Positions 41,134-52,989 of a DNA stretch of 64,000 nt are shown in pieces; the first letter of the stretch is position 1, and every line of letters begins with the position of its first letter. The notes under the pieces are model-generated. The model made no database searches, was not told the DNA's origin, and saw nothing but the letters and a program-made list of their open reading frames with translations. The DNA is taken from the NCBI GenBank assembly GCA_036365455.1, contig JAWQUS010000007.1, forward strand, positions 14,648,001 through 14,712,000, written 5' to 3'. The position numbers and the translations under genes are program-made. The DNA comes from Macrosoma leucophasiata. Lineage: Eukaryota > Arthropoda > Insecta > Lepidoptera > Hedylidae.

Positions 41134-41550
41134 AGTTTTATACTTTGACATTGACGTATCCGTATCAATTTGACACATCTTGTCACAGAGTATGTAACAA
41201 TAATGTTTTCATCTAAAGATAGGCAATGGTAACTACTTCATTCCACCATATAAGTGACGTCATCACATGTTTTTCTGTTTTTTTTTTTTTCACAGAAATT
41301 AACAAATAAAAAATACAAAAAATAGATATTTGAACTCAGAAAAGGAAAATAAAGAAACTGTATTTTTCTTTTAGGGTCGTGTCAATTTTGAAATGTTTGA
41401 CTCTGATTTTCCTTTGAAGGTACAGGGCTGTATGAGTTGAAATTTGGGACTCATGTTTAAATAAATTAATGTAACCTAAATATGCAGGCCACTTTTGGGG
41501 GATAAAATATTTGTAAAATATATTGTGTGACATATCTTATTAAGCTCTAT

Positions 41551-41700
41551 TCAGACCTGCGCGTTATTCGCTACGGTCGCGGGGAGCGGAATTACCGAGC
41601 GAGATTCGCTCGGGGTTTTTATCCGCGATATTTAAGATTTGCGCTTAGAGTTGAACGTAGTCGGTACAGGCGTATACCGCACCACCACGCGCAGGTCTGA
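41551..41700. mobile_element. 150-bp MITE with TCAGACCTGCGCG termini
   Basis: Perfect 13-bp inverted termini lie at 41551-41563 and 41688-41700. The interior is GC-rich compared with the flanks. No coding sequence. Confidence 0.65.
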
Positions 41701-42468
41701 TTTCGATAATGCGTAAAATACGAGTACTTATCTAATATTATATTGATTTCGAGGACTGATTAATTTCTATAAAAATTATAGCTATCAGAGTTTGCAAATA
41801 CAAATTTTATTTTAGAACTAGACTTAATTTTGTGTTTTTTGATTGAGTAACTAGTCTGAATTCTATCTGGCGCTGAATGACAGTGTTCAGTTTAAATGCT
41901 ACTACCTATAACTTAACACAGTGTGGGAGGAACATCTTGTCCAGAAAATGAAGCTCAAGAGTAGTTTAGACTCAGGCCTCACCTAAACGCATCTGTAGTG
42001 AGATCTTTGTTTTATACACCTACTCATATATGAAATATTTTTAGATTGTTTGTCATGTCCATTATGTCCATGTGTTTGTAATTAAACTAAATAAATAAAA
42101 ATAACATGATTGATTTTGGTGTGACATTATCATGTCCCTATATAGGTATCTAAGGTCTAGAAATAAAAGTATTACATATGTCCAATTAAATTTTTATTGT
42201 CCACGTAACAACCTAAATTATTGAAATATTAAGTTTACCTATCTTTGCAGAAATGGGACGGTAGCACGACCTATGAACCTATGAACCAAGCACCAACTTC
42301 CAGTCCACAGAATATAAAGTATCTTTACGTTAAACTGAACATTAAAAAACACATCACACCAAGTTGATGATGGTCGTCTCTGCTACAAGTCACAATTAAT
42401 TGTAAAATTAACATTATTATTGAGTATTATTTACATGTGTACAGTCTTTTTATTTTAAATTAAAGAGA
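41701..42468. other. 3' flank and 3' UTR of CDA2
   Basis: No other gene is seen. Possible - strand poly(A) signals (TTTATT on +) are at 42449-42454 and 42193-42198; the second gives a more usual 3' UTR length of about 280 nt. Confidence 0.5.
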
Positions 42469-45400
42469 TCACTTCTTAACATTGAAACCCTCACCCGTGG
42501 GATCTAAAATCCACGGGTAATTGTTAGGGCATTCCATGCACGTGAACAGACGCAGTGTTTCTCCTGGTAACTCTCGTGTGGTCAGAGGACAGGCATTTGG
42601 CAAGGAGCAGAACGGCTGACCTTTCACGTCACACTTGTCTTGTTTCCACTCCTGGAAATCTCTGAGTGACGTCAATTCTGTTGGATTTTGCATCCATTGA
42701 ATGACTTGGAATTGGGACACGAAATACACATCGTTTCTCTCCACCATTTCTTCAATGAATTTAATAAGTTCCTCTTTGAATTCCTTCTTCGATTTCAGCC
42801 AGGAAGCATGGAAGTGGAGACCGAGCGGGGCACGGTTGGTATTGTAATGGCGGTAGAAATTGTGACGCAAGAGACGAGCAAACTGATCGCCAGTCTGAAT
42901 GTTGGAGCAAGAGTCAACTACGTGGCAACCTGGGAGTGATTCATCAAATGTAGGGTCATCTCTTCTATCTAATTCGTTCATTACCATCTCCCACACAGGG
43001 TGGCTTCTAGAAGGACAGTTGAGGGCGTTTCCATTGCATTTGTGTGGCATACGGAAATACAGAGTGTAAGGCCAAATAGGAACACGACCTAATGGGGCGG
43101 TAATTGAAGCGTCATACACGAAATATTGATCGGCCATCATTTCGAATTGTTTGTTACCACCAACTCGAAGGTACGGGGCTCTTACACCGATGATAGATGC
43201 ATCTGTAATGTTTGCGAAACGCTCAACGATTAAACGGGCTCCAGCCATTTCAGCTAACCAGTCGTCGTAGCTTCCACCGGACCAGTATAGCGGATCATCT
43301 TTGTGCGTTATCGAGAACACGGAAATTTCGTGTCCTTTACGATGTAACTCTTGGACTGCTGCGTAGTTAGTGTATTTGTGCGAAACAAAGAATGTACCAC
43401 GAATTTGGCAGCCGTTAGGGTTGTGTCTGTTGCCATTGAAAATTTGTTCGTATAAGTCGATGTTGTCCACATTGACGGCGCCGTTGAAAGTGATGGTGAT
43501 CATCTGTGGAACTTGATTTGGTTCAATGCCTCCAGGAATACGAGTACCGTCGGCGGAGCAGAAGCAGTCTGGCAGCGTACATTGGTTGGGATCGCAATCA
43601 GGTGCTCTGTTGGGATCCACATCAACGGCTGCAAAAATTAACTTGATTTAATATTATTGAATTAAATGCGTAAACTGAACATAATTTCTCTCTATTGACT
43701 TCATCATGTCTATCATGCAGTCATGCAGGCGCATTCAGTTATTTTACTCAAAGATTATTTGCAATATTTAAAGGTTTGCTTATAGACTTCATACACGTAC
43801 AGACGATAGATATTGGATTGTAGGATAACTAGTAAAAAGTACTATGGTAATTAGTGTAGGTAATTACAGCATTAGAATCGGTAAATATTTGACATGTAGG
43901 TATAATTTCATGTACTAAAACATGTTTCCCATGAACATGAATGCGCTCCGAAAAGTAATCAATAGAGCCATCATGTTACAGTGGCCAGATCCTAAAACAT
44001 CATTTTAGTGGAATATTTATATGTATAGGTATATACTAGCTGTCCCAGCGACATCGTCCGCGTTAGAATTTATGGTTGTTCAGTATCTACCCGGACGAAG
44101 TCGTGGGCGAAGCTAGTATAAAAGTAGCCTAAAATTACATCAGATATCTGCCAGTGAAAGTCCCGTCAAAATCGGTAAAGCCGTTCCCAAGATTAGCCCC
44201 GCCAAACAGTCAGACAGACAGACAGACAAAAATTGTAAAAAAAAAATGTTTTGGTATATGTACCGTGTATACATAAATATGCATTTAGTAAAAAACTGTT
44301 ATTTAAATATTACAAACAGACACTCCAATTTAATTTATTTGTATAGATTTGTATAGTATCTGGTTTTCCGAATTAAAGTGATGAAGGGAGATTTGGCGGG
44401 AACCTTGAAAGAGGCGTATGGTGCTCTTAAACTCCATTGTAATTTTCTGGTAAAGTAGCCATCGCTTTACTCGAATAACTGACTGTAACTCACTTGACTG
44501 ACATACTTATTAATACTTAATAAATAATTGATTGACTATATTATACTACCTTTACGCTGCTTTAAGAATATGAAATATCGTTTTACTTGACACTGGCAAT
44601 ATGCGTAATAGCGATGCCACAATAACAAAAAAAAAAAAAGTGATGAAGGCGACAATTTATTCTAAGCCTGGGTTGCACCAAGATATTTGTTTAAGTTATT
44701 GTTACATTTCGCATCCTTCTCTTACTTAAAGAAATCTGTTAAAGTTAGAGAAGGATGTGAAATGTTACAATAACTTTAACAAATATCTTAGTGCAACCCA
44801 GGTTTAGACACTTATTTTGTCAGTGCAATGGAAGATTTTGAAAATTATCTTTTTTTTTTTAATGTAATGGAAGTGGTAAACAAGCATACAGTTTACATTG
44901 ATGTTAAGTGATGACTGCAGCCTATAGACACCCACACAAAGACCAAGGTCAAAATGCAGATGCGTTACCACTCCTGAGGCTTAAGGTGTTATGCCTCTGT
45001 ACCGGAAATTACAGGGCCGTCCGTACATTACCACCTGACCGGAACACTAGTGCTGAAAACTACCATTTAGCGGCAATATATTAGGTAACGCGGTGGTGCC
45101 TACGCCCTCGAGCTCCGTCACTGGTGCTCTACCACCAGTAAAAAGTCAAGTCAATATGATTTAAATCTAGTTGGAGGTTGTAGATTTTGGTACCCAATCC
45201 GCCATAGTGAGTAGTACACAAACAACAGCGCCTTATGTTTTTAAAGTATAAATAGTAGCTATTTAAAAGTACATATATTAAATTGGAACTTACTGCAAGC
45301 ATTTTCGTCCGATTCATCGTTACAGTCAGGTTTGCCGTTACAGAATAATTCTTTCTCTACACACTCCCGACTGCCGCAAGCCAATTTTCCTTCAGGGCAA

Positions 45401-48400
45401 ATAGGTTCATCTGTTTTGAGGATTGGCAATATTTTTCTGGGTTCTGAAAATATGAAACTTCTATAAGATCAGGAAAACATGGCAGGCTCCATTTAGGTCC
45501 ATAAACTTCAATCATCCGTGTATGTGTAATTTCTACCTATTGTACGAGTGTCTTTGGGGGTAATTAAAAAGGAAACAAATGGTAGAAAGATCTATGGAAA
45601 AGCATGAGAGGATGATCTAGTTAAAATACAAGAAAAGTAGGTATATAGGTACTTAGGCATATGTAAAGAGAAGTCAAGTTCGAGAGATTAATTAGTTACT
45701 AGTTTATTAAAACCATGTAAGTTTACTTACATTGTCTTAATTGGAAAATAATGATCAAAGAAAAAAGTTATCGTTGTCAAGTATTCAAAATTAAAAGTGG
45801 TAACCACAATTAGGTAATGAGGAGGATGGCAGATAATACTGCAGTTTTAATGGTTTATAACGAATAATAAAAGAAGGAATGTGGAAGATTTTTTTGGAAA
45901 ATATTTGACAAATTATAAAGAAAATCAATGGCTATTTAATGTTATCTGCTTGGAAATTTAAATAGCAATTAGTCCATACTAATGAAACAGAAATATTTAT
46001 AAAGAATTGAAAATTGTCCTCATATCAAATATTTTATTCTTTAAAAGTACTAAGTTAATTTCCAAGCAACTATGTAAGAAAACAAAACACCTTAATCATG
46101 AAAGTAAGCGGTGGTGTATCATACAAATTATTGTGAATGTTATTGCATATTTAAATCGTATACATAAGTAGGTAAAAATTGTGATGATGCTCAATCAAAT
46201 AAGTAGCCGTTAGTAATTTGAAAACTCCGGAAACAGGCTGTTAGTGAACGTTATTTTTATTAAAGCTCATAGCGTTGAAGAACACCCATGTAACAAGAGA
46301 TGTGTGATTTAAAGAAGGTATGGATAGAATGCATAAAACATTTGACATGTGTATAGACAATGAATTAGTACATAGGTAGGTATATCAAATGATCAATACC
46401 TATGGTGTATGTGGTGCTAGCAATATATTTTTTTAGGATAATAATATATTTTTATGCTATTATTTAAATGGATTAGATACATTGTCCAAATATTTCATAA
46501 TGTGACGCACAACGTTACATATTTCTGTGATGTTTTTAATTGCCTTGATTGTTTTTATGGGCACAGAATAGCTGTGATAATTTATTTTACACAATTTAAT
46601 ATCCTAGAAATTAAAACTGTTATTTTTAATTAAACAGATAATATTATTCTTTTTTTATTTATTTTTCTTGGAGGTGTTTAAAAGTATGTTAATGCGCAAC
46701 TAGTGGAGCGGTCCAATTGCGGACTGCTCCCGCTTTCCGGGGCCTCATGCAATACACCAAATCTACAGTGCGACGCGGCCCCTTCACCCAAGCTCGTTTG
46801 CTCGCTACGCGCGAATAGCTTCTTGATCGGCACTTACTCTCGAGTTTGTCACAGTTGTTCACTTTACCCTTCCAGTCGCACGTTTGTTTATCGAGATCGA
46901 AAGCCAATCCAGACGGGCAAGTGATCTGTTTAAGACCTGACCTAGTGCACCTGTGTTGATAAGAAATGTCATATTAAATTAAGTAAACAAGATCAGGAAG
47001 CGGACGTACGAAAGGCTAACGGGTTCTAGGTATATTATGTATCTTTCCGTTGACACGGAAGCTAGCCCTTCGCACGACCGCTCCCCGTGATCGGCGGAAC
47101 TTACTTTCTAGTTTATCGCAATTCTTAACATGTGTTTTCCAATCACAGGTTTGACGGTCGATATCAAAGGCCAGGCCGCCGGGGCAGCGCACTGACGCGA
47201 GCCTGGTCACTCCGTTCTCTGCTCCTTTGTCGCACCTGTACACAGCCGTACTTTCAGCATATACCCTTTATTCATTAGTGGAAGATTTCCAGTCGACAGT
47301 AACCAGAAATCAAAGATATTAGGCATCACTACGTTTAAGTTTCAACATACCTATAACTTTTTTTTTATGTCATGAAAATAAAAACTACAGTATTTATGTA
47401 GATGCTTATGTACATTTAAGTTGTTATATCTCTGTGCATGAAAATCCTGAAATTACAGGGCCGTAAATTACCACCTGACCAGAATGCGACAGCGTTGAGC
47501 ACATTTAGCGGCAAATGCTTACGCCTGCTTTTCAAGTTCTACGATTTTTTCAATCTCGTACCATTGTATAAAAATGTAATAGAAAATTAAAAAATATTGA
47601 AATAATGACTACTCATAAACAAAAAAAAAGCTCTTCTGAAAAGTAATTGTAGGTAATTGAAATGAATTAATTGTTGGGTCATAGTCGGTAGGTATTTACA
47701 TCTGTTAAGTATGTAGGTAAGCATTGTGTAAAAAAGGTGTTTTGAATATTTTAAGTCAAGTTTCAAATTATAACTATCATCAAGAAAATGAAGAAGAATG
47801 TTACGTATATTTATGGAATAATTTAATTACATGTAAAAAAGATATTGGAATTGCGGGTGCAAACATAATAACAAGTATTCATAAGTTCATTACAGTATTG
47901 AATCCTATTTTCAGTCATTCGTATAAGTACATGGGCATCAACCACTATTTTAAGAATTTTCGGACACTAAAAAAAATAGCATTTATATGTGAAATGAATA
48001 ATCTGCAAATCTCTGAAAAAAAATTGAAAAGACATATTTGGTTACCGATGAAGTTTCCCACTCCAGCGTTGTCCACATGCCAATGCTAATATTTACTGTT
48101 GAACAAACCCATCCACAGAATTTTAGATTGTACCTATTAAAGTAAAAAATTAAAATTCAGAATGCTATAACGTAGTTTTTGATGCTTTCTATTGTTTTTT
48201 AATATTTCATACAATGTAACAAAAACATTTTTTTTTTCTGTTTTGTACAATCAATCTTTGAATATCGAAAACTGCTATAGGTAGGTATATTAGGTATTTT
48301 GTTTTGTTTAAGAGCCAAACTAACCAAAGGACAAATTCCACGTTGTGCCCGCACTTGTACACTATATCAAAAGATAGAGAAAAATACGTAGAATAATGAA

Positions 48401-50395
48401 AAACCTAAAAAAAATGATTTAAATAATTATTTTTTTGTCGGAAATATTTATTTTATGTAATTTTTGTAAAACAATATGTCACCATATTGCTACTATGACA
48501 TTCTTGTTTTTGAAATATACCTACTTACGACAGTCAAAATTGAAGGTATAGGTAATAAACGATTTGAATAGCTGAAGGTGATTTAGTATTTTATGCTTCT
48601 TCTCTTAATAGAGTGTGCAAGGTGCGGGCCCAAGCTCCATACATTTTGGAACGTCTCCTTTTATGTAAAAGAAGGACATTTTTTTAAACAGCGTTTTCTT
48701 TCTCTCATTCGATATTTTTGGCTTTCTTTCGTAGAACTTTCTATTTATTCGATGCCTTCGTATAAAGCTAGCATTGTTGCCGAAGTTTCTAAAGGTAGGC
48801 GTTGTAGGTCATAGACCAATTCATTAAATGTTAACGAATTGAACCCCTTTAAATGAGTACCTAATACATAATAATATCTATACATGATTATAATGCTGTA
48901 TGTACCTATAGATATGCAGTACTTGTCGATGCAGGCGCTGATTGCTATAATGGTACGGAATTGTGAACAAAAAATACAGGTCATATTTAAAGTTTCTTAA
49001 GCCGTTGTTTACAAAGAATGTCGTGTCATATACCTACAGCATTGGTACACTTAGATATGACTAACATTCAAGGCACGGTGGCGACCGCTCCATTCACTGG
49101 CTTGAATATCAAGTTCTTACATACCAAACGAAACTAAATAATAAATCAACCGCAGAGGTCGATAAAATTAATTCAACTTAGAATCGTTAAGATTGATGTT
49201 TTTTTTTATGAACAATATTATTACGTAGACAAATGATTGATGTGTTTTTTGTTTTCAAATGTTTGCGAATTATGAACTAACCTGACTACATCTCTGCAAT
49301 CGCCTTCGGTGGTGAGACGGAAGTATTCATCCGGGGGCCGGCCATCGCAAAGCTGTTCCGCATTCACCTCATCAGTGCCACCATCCTCATCTTGTCTCTT
49401 CACACGATCACCAAATACTGGTAAAAAATCGATTATGTAAAGTTTATTTATAACTACCCTTTGATATCACCTCATTATTCCATGAGATCGTCGACGTGTC
49501 ATGGAATGGAACCATTCTCATCAGATTCGCGTTAATAAAAAAGCTTGATTATCGAGTATATCATTCAACCTACGCTTGAGTAACAAGGTGTATTAAACGC
49601 GAGTTAACATGCCTATTGAGTAACGTAGCTTAACGTAAGCACCGATTACCACACGCGGGTGAAAGAATGTAGTACCGTTTCATTTCGATGCCGAGTGTCG
49701 TTCTGCGTATTACTCGCGGGTAGGACTTATGTAAATTATTTGACACGAAACTTTGAACCAATCGTAACGTAAATCCTAATAAATAGGTCTTTGAATGAAC
49801 ACACAATTATTAACACAATTTAATATTTGTAGACATTGCGTATTCCTTTGGCAAGCCGCTTACGGCATTGAAAGGTAAAACGTTGAAAAGAAATCGAGGT
49901 CAGCGCCAGCCACGTAGGTAACCGGTGTTCTTTCTTTGTCATATTATGTTTATAAGTATATTAAATTAATGTCTAGTTTCAAGTTGTCTCCCAAATTTTA
50001 TTAACAGGTATGAAATTGTTTCATAATTATTTAAATTAAGGAAAGAATTTACATACCTACTTAAATCAATTTAAATTCAGAACATTTAACAGTTGGTAAC
50101 GTTTTCACAGATAAAATTATAATAACGGATAATGAATTCAAATAATTTAGAGTAAAGATCGTATTCAATGGCTATTTACTTGAAAAATATAAGAAATTGA
50201 ACAATAGTATACCAAATATGTTTAATTCTATACAAATAACGGCATTTATACATTAGATTTTTTATTCTCTAATTGTAAAATAATTAAGAGTTAGCTTCGT
50301 AATAAGTTTAACAAAATAAGTCAGTGTGTATGTGGGTACTCACCCGAAGAGGCGAGTAATAAAACACCGAGACACAGGTACGCGTGTCGAGCCAT
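42469..50395 (-). CDS. CDA2: Chitin deacetylase 2, vermiform-like (complete, alternative exon 3)
   Basis: This is a secreted cuticle/tracheal chitin-modifying protein of insect CDA group I. Exons in coding order are 50395-50344 (signal peptide MARHAYLCLGVLLLASSG), 49417-49282 (QLCDGRPPDEYFRLTTEGDC, first part of the chitin-binding domain), then either 47235-47105 (3b) or 46950-46838 (3a), then 45443-45294 (LDL-receptor class A: CPEGKLACGSRECV, CNDESDENAC) and 43628-42469 (NodB-type deacetylase and C-terminus). All splice phases fit. The 3a form is 536 residues and the 3b form 542, the normal size. Motif 1 reads TFNG instead of TFDD, motif 2 reads FSITH instead of HSxxH, and RAPY and LHFHASW are kept. 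Exon 3 alternatives are known for insect CDA2, which is why I prefer CDA2 to CDA1. A TATA box lies 75 nt upstream of the ATG. Confidence 0.93.
44036..44235 (+). repeat. CTAGCTGTCCC-ended dispersed repeat in a CDA2 intron
   Basis: It starts ACTAGCTGTCCCAGCGACAT and ends with a CAGACAGACAGACAGACAAA tract. It belongs to the same broad class as the repeats at 4497 and 60545. Confidence 0.55.
44662..44807. mobile_element. Foldback MITE in a CDA2 intron
   Basis: Arms of about 63 bp form a near-perfect hairpin: CTAAGCCTGGGTTGCACC at the left and GTGCAACCCAGGTTTAG at the right. No coding sequence. Confidence 0.8.
44852..45137 (-). mobile_element. SINE copy in a CDA2 intron
   Basis: The sequence TTTTTTTTTTAATGTAATGG through CTGCAGCCTATAGACACCCA to CTCTACCACCAGTAAAA is a full-length copy of the window's poly(A) SINE family, in inverse orientation. 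A partial copy is at about 47444-47550. Confidence 0.8.
45444..46837. other. CDA2 intron between exons 3a and 4
   Basis: AT-rich intron. No other exon, RNA gene or clear mobile element is visible. Confidence 0.55.
46838..46950 (-). CDS. CDA2: CDA2 alternative exon 3a
   Basis: The exon is 113 bp (acceptor CAACACAG, donor GTAAGT) and encodes CTRSGLKQITCPSGLAFDLD and KQTCDWKGKVNNCDKLE, the second half of the peritrophin-A-type chitin-binding domain. Its phase is identical to that of exon 3b, so either one joins exon 2 to exon 4 in frame. Including both would shift the frame. Confidence 0.9.
47105..47235 (-). CDS. CDA2: CDA2 alternative exon 3b
   Basis: The exon is 131 bp (acceptor GTGTACAG, donor GTAAGT) and encodes CDKGAENGVTRLASVRCPGG and LAFDIDRQTCDWKTHVKNCD. 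It is six residues longer than exon 3a, the difference being in the loop between the first two cysteines. The two exons are only 154 bp apart. Confidence 0.9.
47236..49281. other. CDA2 intron between exons 2 and 3b
   Basis: It contains a partial SINE (47444-47550) and a 121-codon + strand open frame (47724-48089), AT-rich and without recognisable domain, probably a chance or degenerate frame. No further CDA2 exon is seen. Confidence 0.5.
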
Positions 50396-50470
50396 GGCGC
50401 TCGGCAAAGACTGGCCGCTGCCTCACGCTCCACAAGAAAGTGCAAGAGGTGTCTGCTGCCCCTCTTCACC

Positions 50471-50480
50471 TATTTATATA
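50471..50480 (-). promoter_or_regulatory. Probable TATA box of CDA2
   Basis: The - strand reads TATATAAATA, a good match to TATAWAWR, about 75 nt upstream of the ATG. This leaves a 5' UTR of about 45 nt, as is usual for tightly regulated cuticle genes. Confidence 0.65.
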
Positions 50481-51041
50481 ACCAGGCAGGTCGCGCTCGA
50501 CACCAGCCGACAGACTCCACCCGTCCTGTACGCACTATACCTCCTGCAGATATAAATCGTTACACCACTATGGCGCAGCTTTTAATAAGCACACAGTGAC
50601 GTTGACAGAGACAATACAACAAAATGATAATGATAATTAGGTTTTTAGCTAATGAATCCTTCAGAAATACTATTAAATTGCATCAATTTCTAACGTGGGA
50701 TTGAATGTTTCCACACGATTACTTAATGCTTTGTGTTTTTATCTGAGATATACTTTCTTCGACGGATATTGTGTAGGTGTAGTCACTTTATATTTGCATA
50801 ACATTGCGAATGAATGCACATGGAATTATTTAAATATAAGAGATAAATGACCTTTTCATAGCGGTTTCAATATAGGAAAAGTCAGTAAGTATATAGCAAG
50901 AAACTAGGTCTGTACTTCCGAGTTTATCTTTAAATAAGTAACCTTGAATTACAAATCTAACATTTGTTTTTGCCTTTTCATTTTCAATAGAAACTTGATT
51001 AATTTGTATAATATTAGCTCTACATATTCAATCTGAAATCG

Positions 51042-51445
51042 TAACACTGCTATGAATACTAATACCGCTCGTAGCACTGTGTTATTTATCAACTGAAACA
51101 CAAATATCACTGAACAGTGTCAATGTCTCTGTGAACTAATTACACTTTTTAGTTTCTCTATTAAGTTGGCCATTAGACATAGGTTGACTAGAAATAAGTT
51201 CAGGAATAGAAGTTTAGGTATTACATTTTTGATTTCCATAAGAACGAATGTACCTTAACACTGCTATGAATACTAATACCGCTCGTAGCACTGTGCTATT
51301 TATCAACTGAAACACAAATATCACTGAACAATGTCAATGTCTCTGTGAACTAATCCAATAAAAGCATAAGTTGACTAGAAATAAGTTCAGGAATAGAAGT
51401 TTAGAAATTACATTTTTTAATTTCCATATGAACTTATGTATCTCA
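51042..51445. repeat. Tandem duplication upstream of CDA2
   Basis: Unit 1 (51042-51255) and unit 2 (51256 to about 51445) share TAACACTGCTATGAATACTA, CTCGTAGCACTGTG, CAACTGAAACACAAATATCA and AATAAGTTCAGGAATAGAAG. Unit 2 lacks about 30 bp. The pair lies about 0.65-1.05 kb upstream of the CDA2 start codon. Confidence 0.85.
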
Positions 51446-52941
51446 TACCTTTTATGAATGTTTAATTTAATGACATTGAACGAAATATATAGGAGATATC
51501 TAATAATAAGTAGGTAATTAAATATGCCTTGTTATAAAATGTACATTATATATGTAGGTAGATATTTTGGTAAAACATCATATTTGGCTGCGGGGTATTA
51601 AAAGATTTAATTTAAGATTTGCTGTTTACGTCTTCTAAGTTTCCAATAAACTAATAATATTAAACATAATGAATAAGATGAATGTGTTGAAATATTAAAA
51701 AAAAGTTAATTCAAAAAAGACGCACCAACAATTTATTTTTTTTGCATTGTTAATGGTAGGATTTTTTAATATAGGTATAACTATTGTATTACATATAAAA
51801 ATAAGTATCTACTTAAGATACGCACCTAATACCTAAGCAGCTATGTCCGTGAATTTTAATTTATAATATCAAAATGTCATTTTACATGTTCGAATATAAG
51901 AAGTAGTTTTACGACTACTAAACTACTAAAACTATAAGTTCGTATCCTAACAGTTACCTAAATCTACTTCAAAAGTACTGCTGTAGTTTGTTTTAAATGT
52001 CTACACATAAATGAAGACATAACTAAGTTCTTGCTTATTATTTACGTAAATACCGATCTACTTTCAGTTTGGTTTTATGGAATTTATTCATCGCTAGCAA
52101 TCAGCAGGTCTGCCATTTTGAGAGAAGGGTAATTTGGATAAATAGCATTTGAACATTGCACTAAGTATGGGTCCTATTCTAATATACGTTTTAATGTTAC
52201 ACAATTTACAAAAATATTTCACTAATCAGGAGGTCATTATGTGTTGCATAATATTAAGTAAATACTGTCTGTCTAAATGTAGCTTCTGCCAAATAGCTTT
52301 TTAGTATATATGAGTATTATCGAATGAGGCTCACTTTCGATTATCATTTCGAACCTGTTTTACAAAATTTATGTCAATGTCACATAAAGGTGAAAAGAAG
52401 ATCCGAAACTGTAATCTCCATTTGCATAATTGCCACGAGAATGAAGGACGTTTATTATGAAGAAGGACGAGAAAAGAAAATATACTGATTGATATGAAAC
52501 TATGTATAAGATAGATTTCTGAGCATCTTGCTTGTTAGTAGATGTTTGATTACCTGCATAATTTAGGAAAACAAACATTATCTTATAAAATGTATGATAA
52601 CATACATACCTAAGATCATACGAACCTGTTTGACAATGTGCTTATAGTTTTTTAACATTTGAGTAACTAACATTAGGTATCAGCAACGTACCTACCTATC
52701 AACTAATGCATAAAAACTGGTAGGCAGCTGATGTAGGAAGAACTAATTTTTAATTGATAATAAGAAATTAAAAATTTAGTTCAAGTAGTTCAGTTTAATA
52801 AAGTTCACATTTAAATGAAGTAACAAGTTGATGTTTAATTAAAGATAGTTTAGACTTTGATGTTCTATTGAAAGGCTATCCTTTGAACGGAACAGGCAGG
52901 TTCGCAGATTACACTTTGGACATTGCAGTAGATCACCAACA
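51446..52941. other. Intergenic, nothing recognised
   Basis: AT-rich. No gene, tRNA or clear repeat boundary. Short open frames have no domain. Confidence 0.5.
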
Positions 52942-52977
52942 CCAACACCAGTCAGCAACCTCGCTGACTGGTGTTGG
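52942..52977. repeat. 15-bp perfect hairpin at the edge of a LINE
   Basis: The arms CCAACACCAGTCAGC (52942-52956) and its exact complement (52963-52977) enclose an AACCTC loop. Confidence 0.75.
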
Positions 52978-52989
52978 CGGAGGTGTCAT

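Noticed and set aside
42688..42939. 83-codon + strand frame antisense to CDA2
   Set aside because: It is a shadow of the conserved CDA2 coding frame.
47724..48089. 121-codon + strand frame in a CDA2 intron
   Set aside because: It is AT-rich, has no recognisable motif and no promoter or splice signals. Possibly a decayed mobile-element frame.
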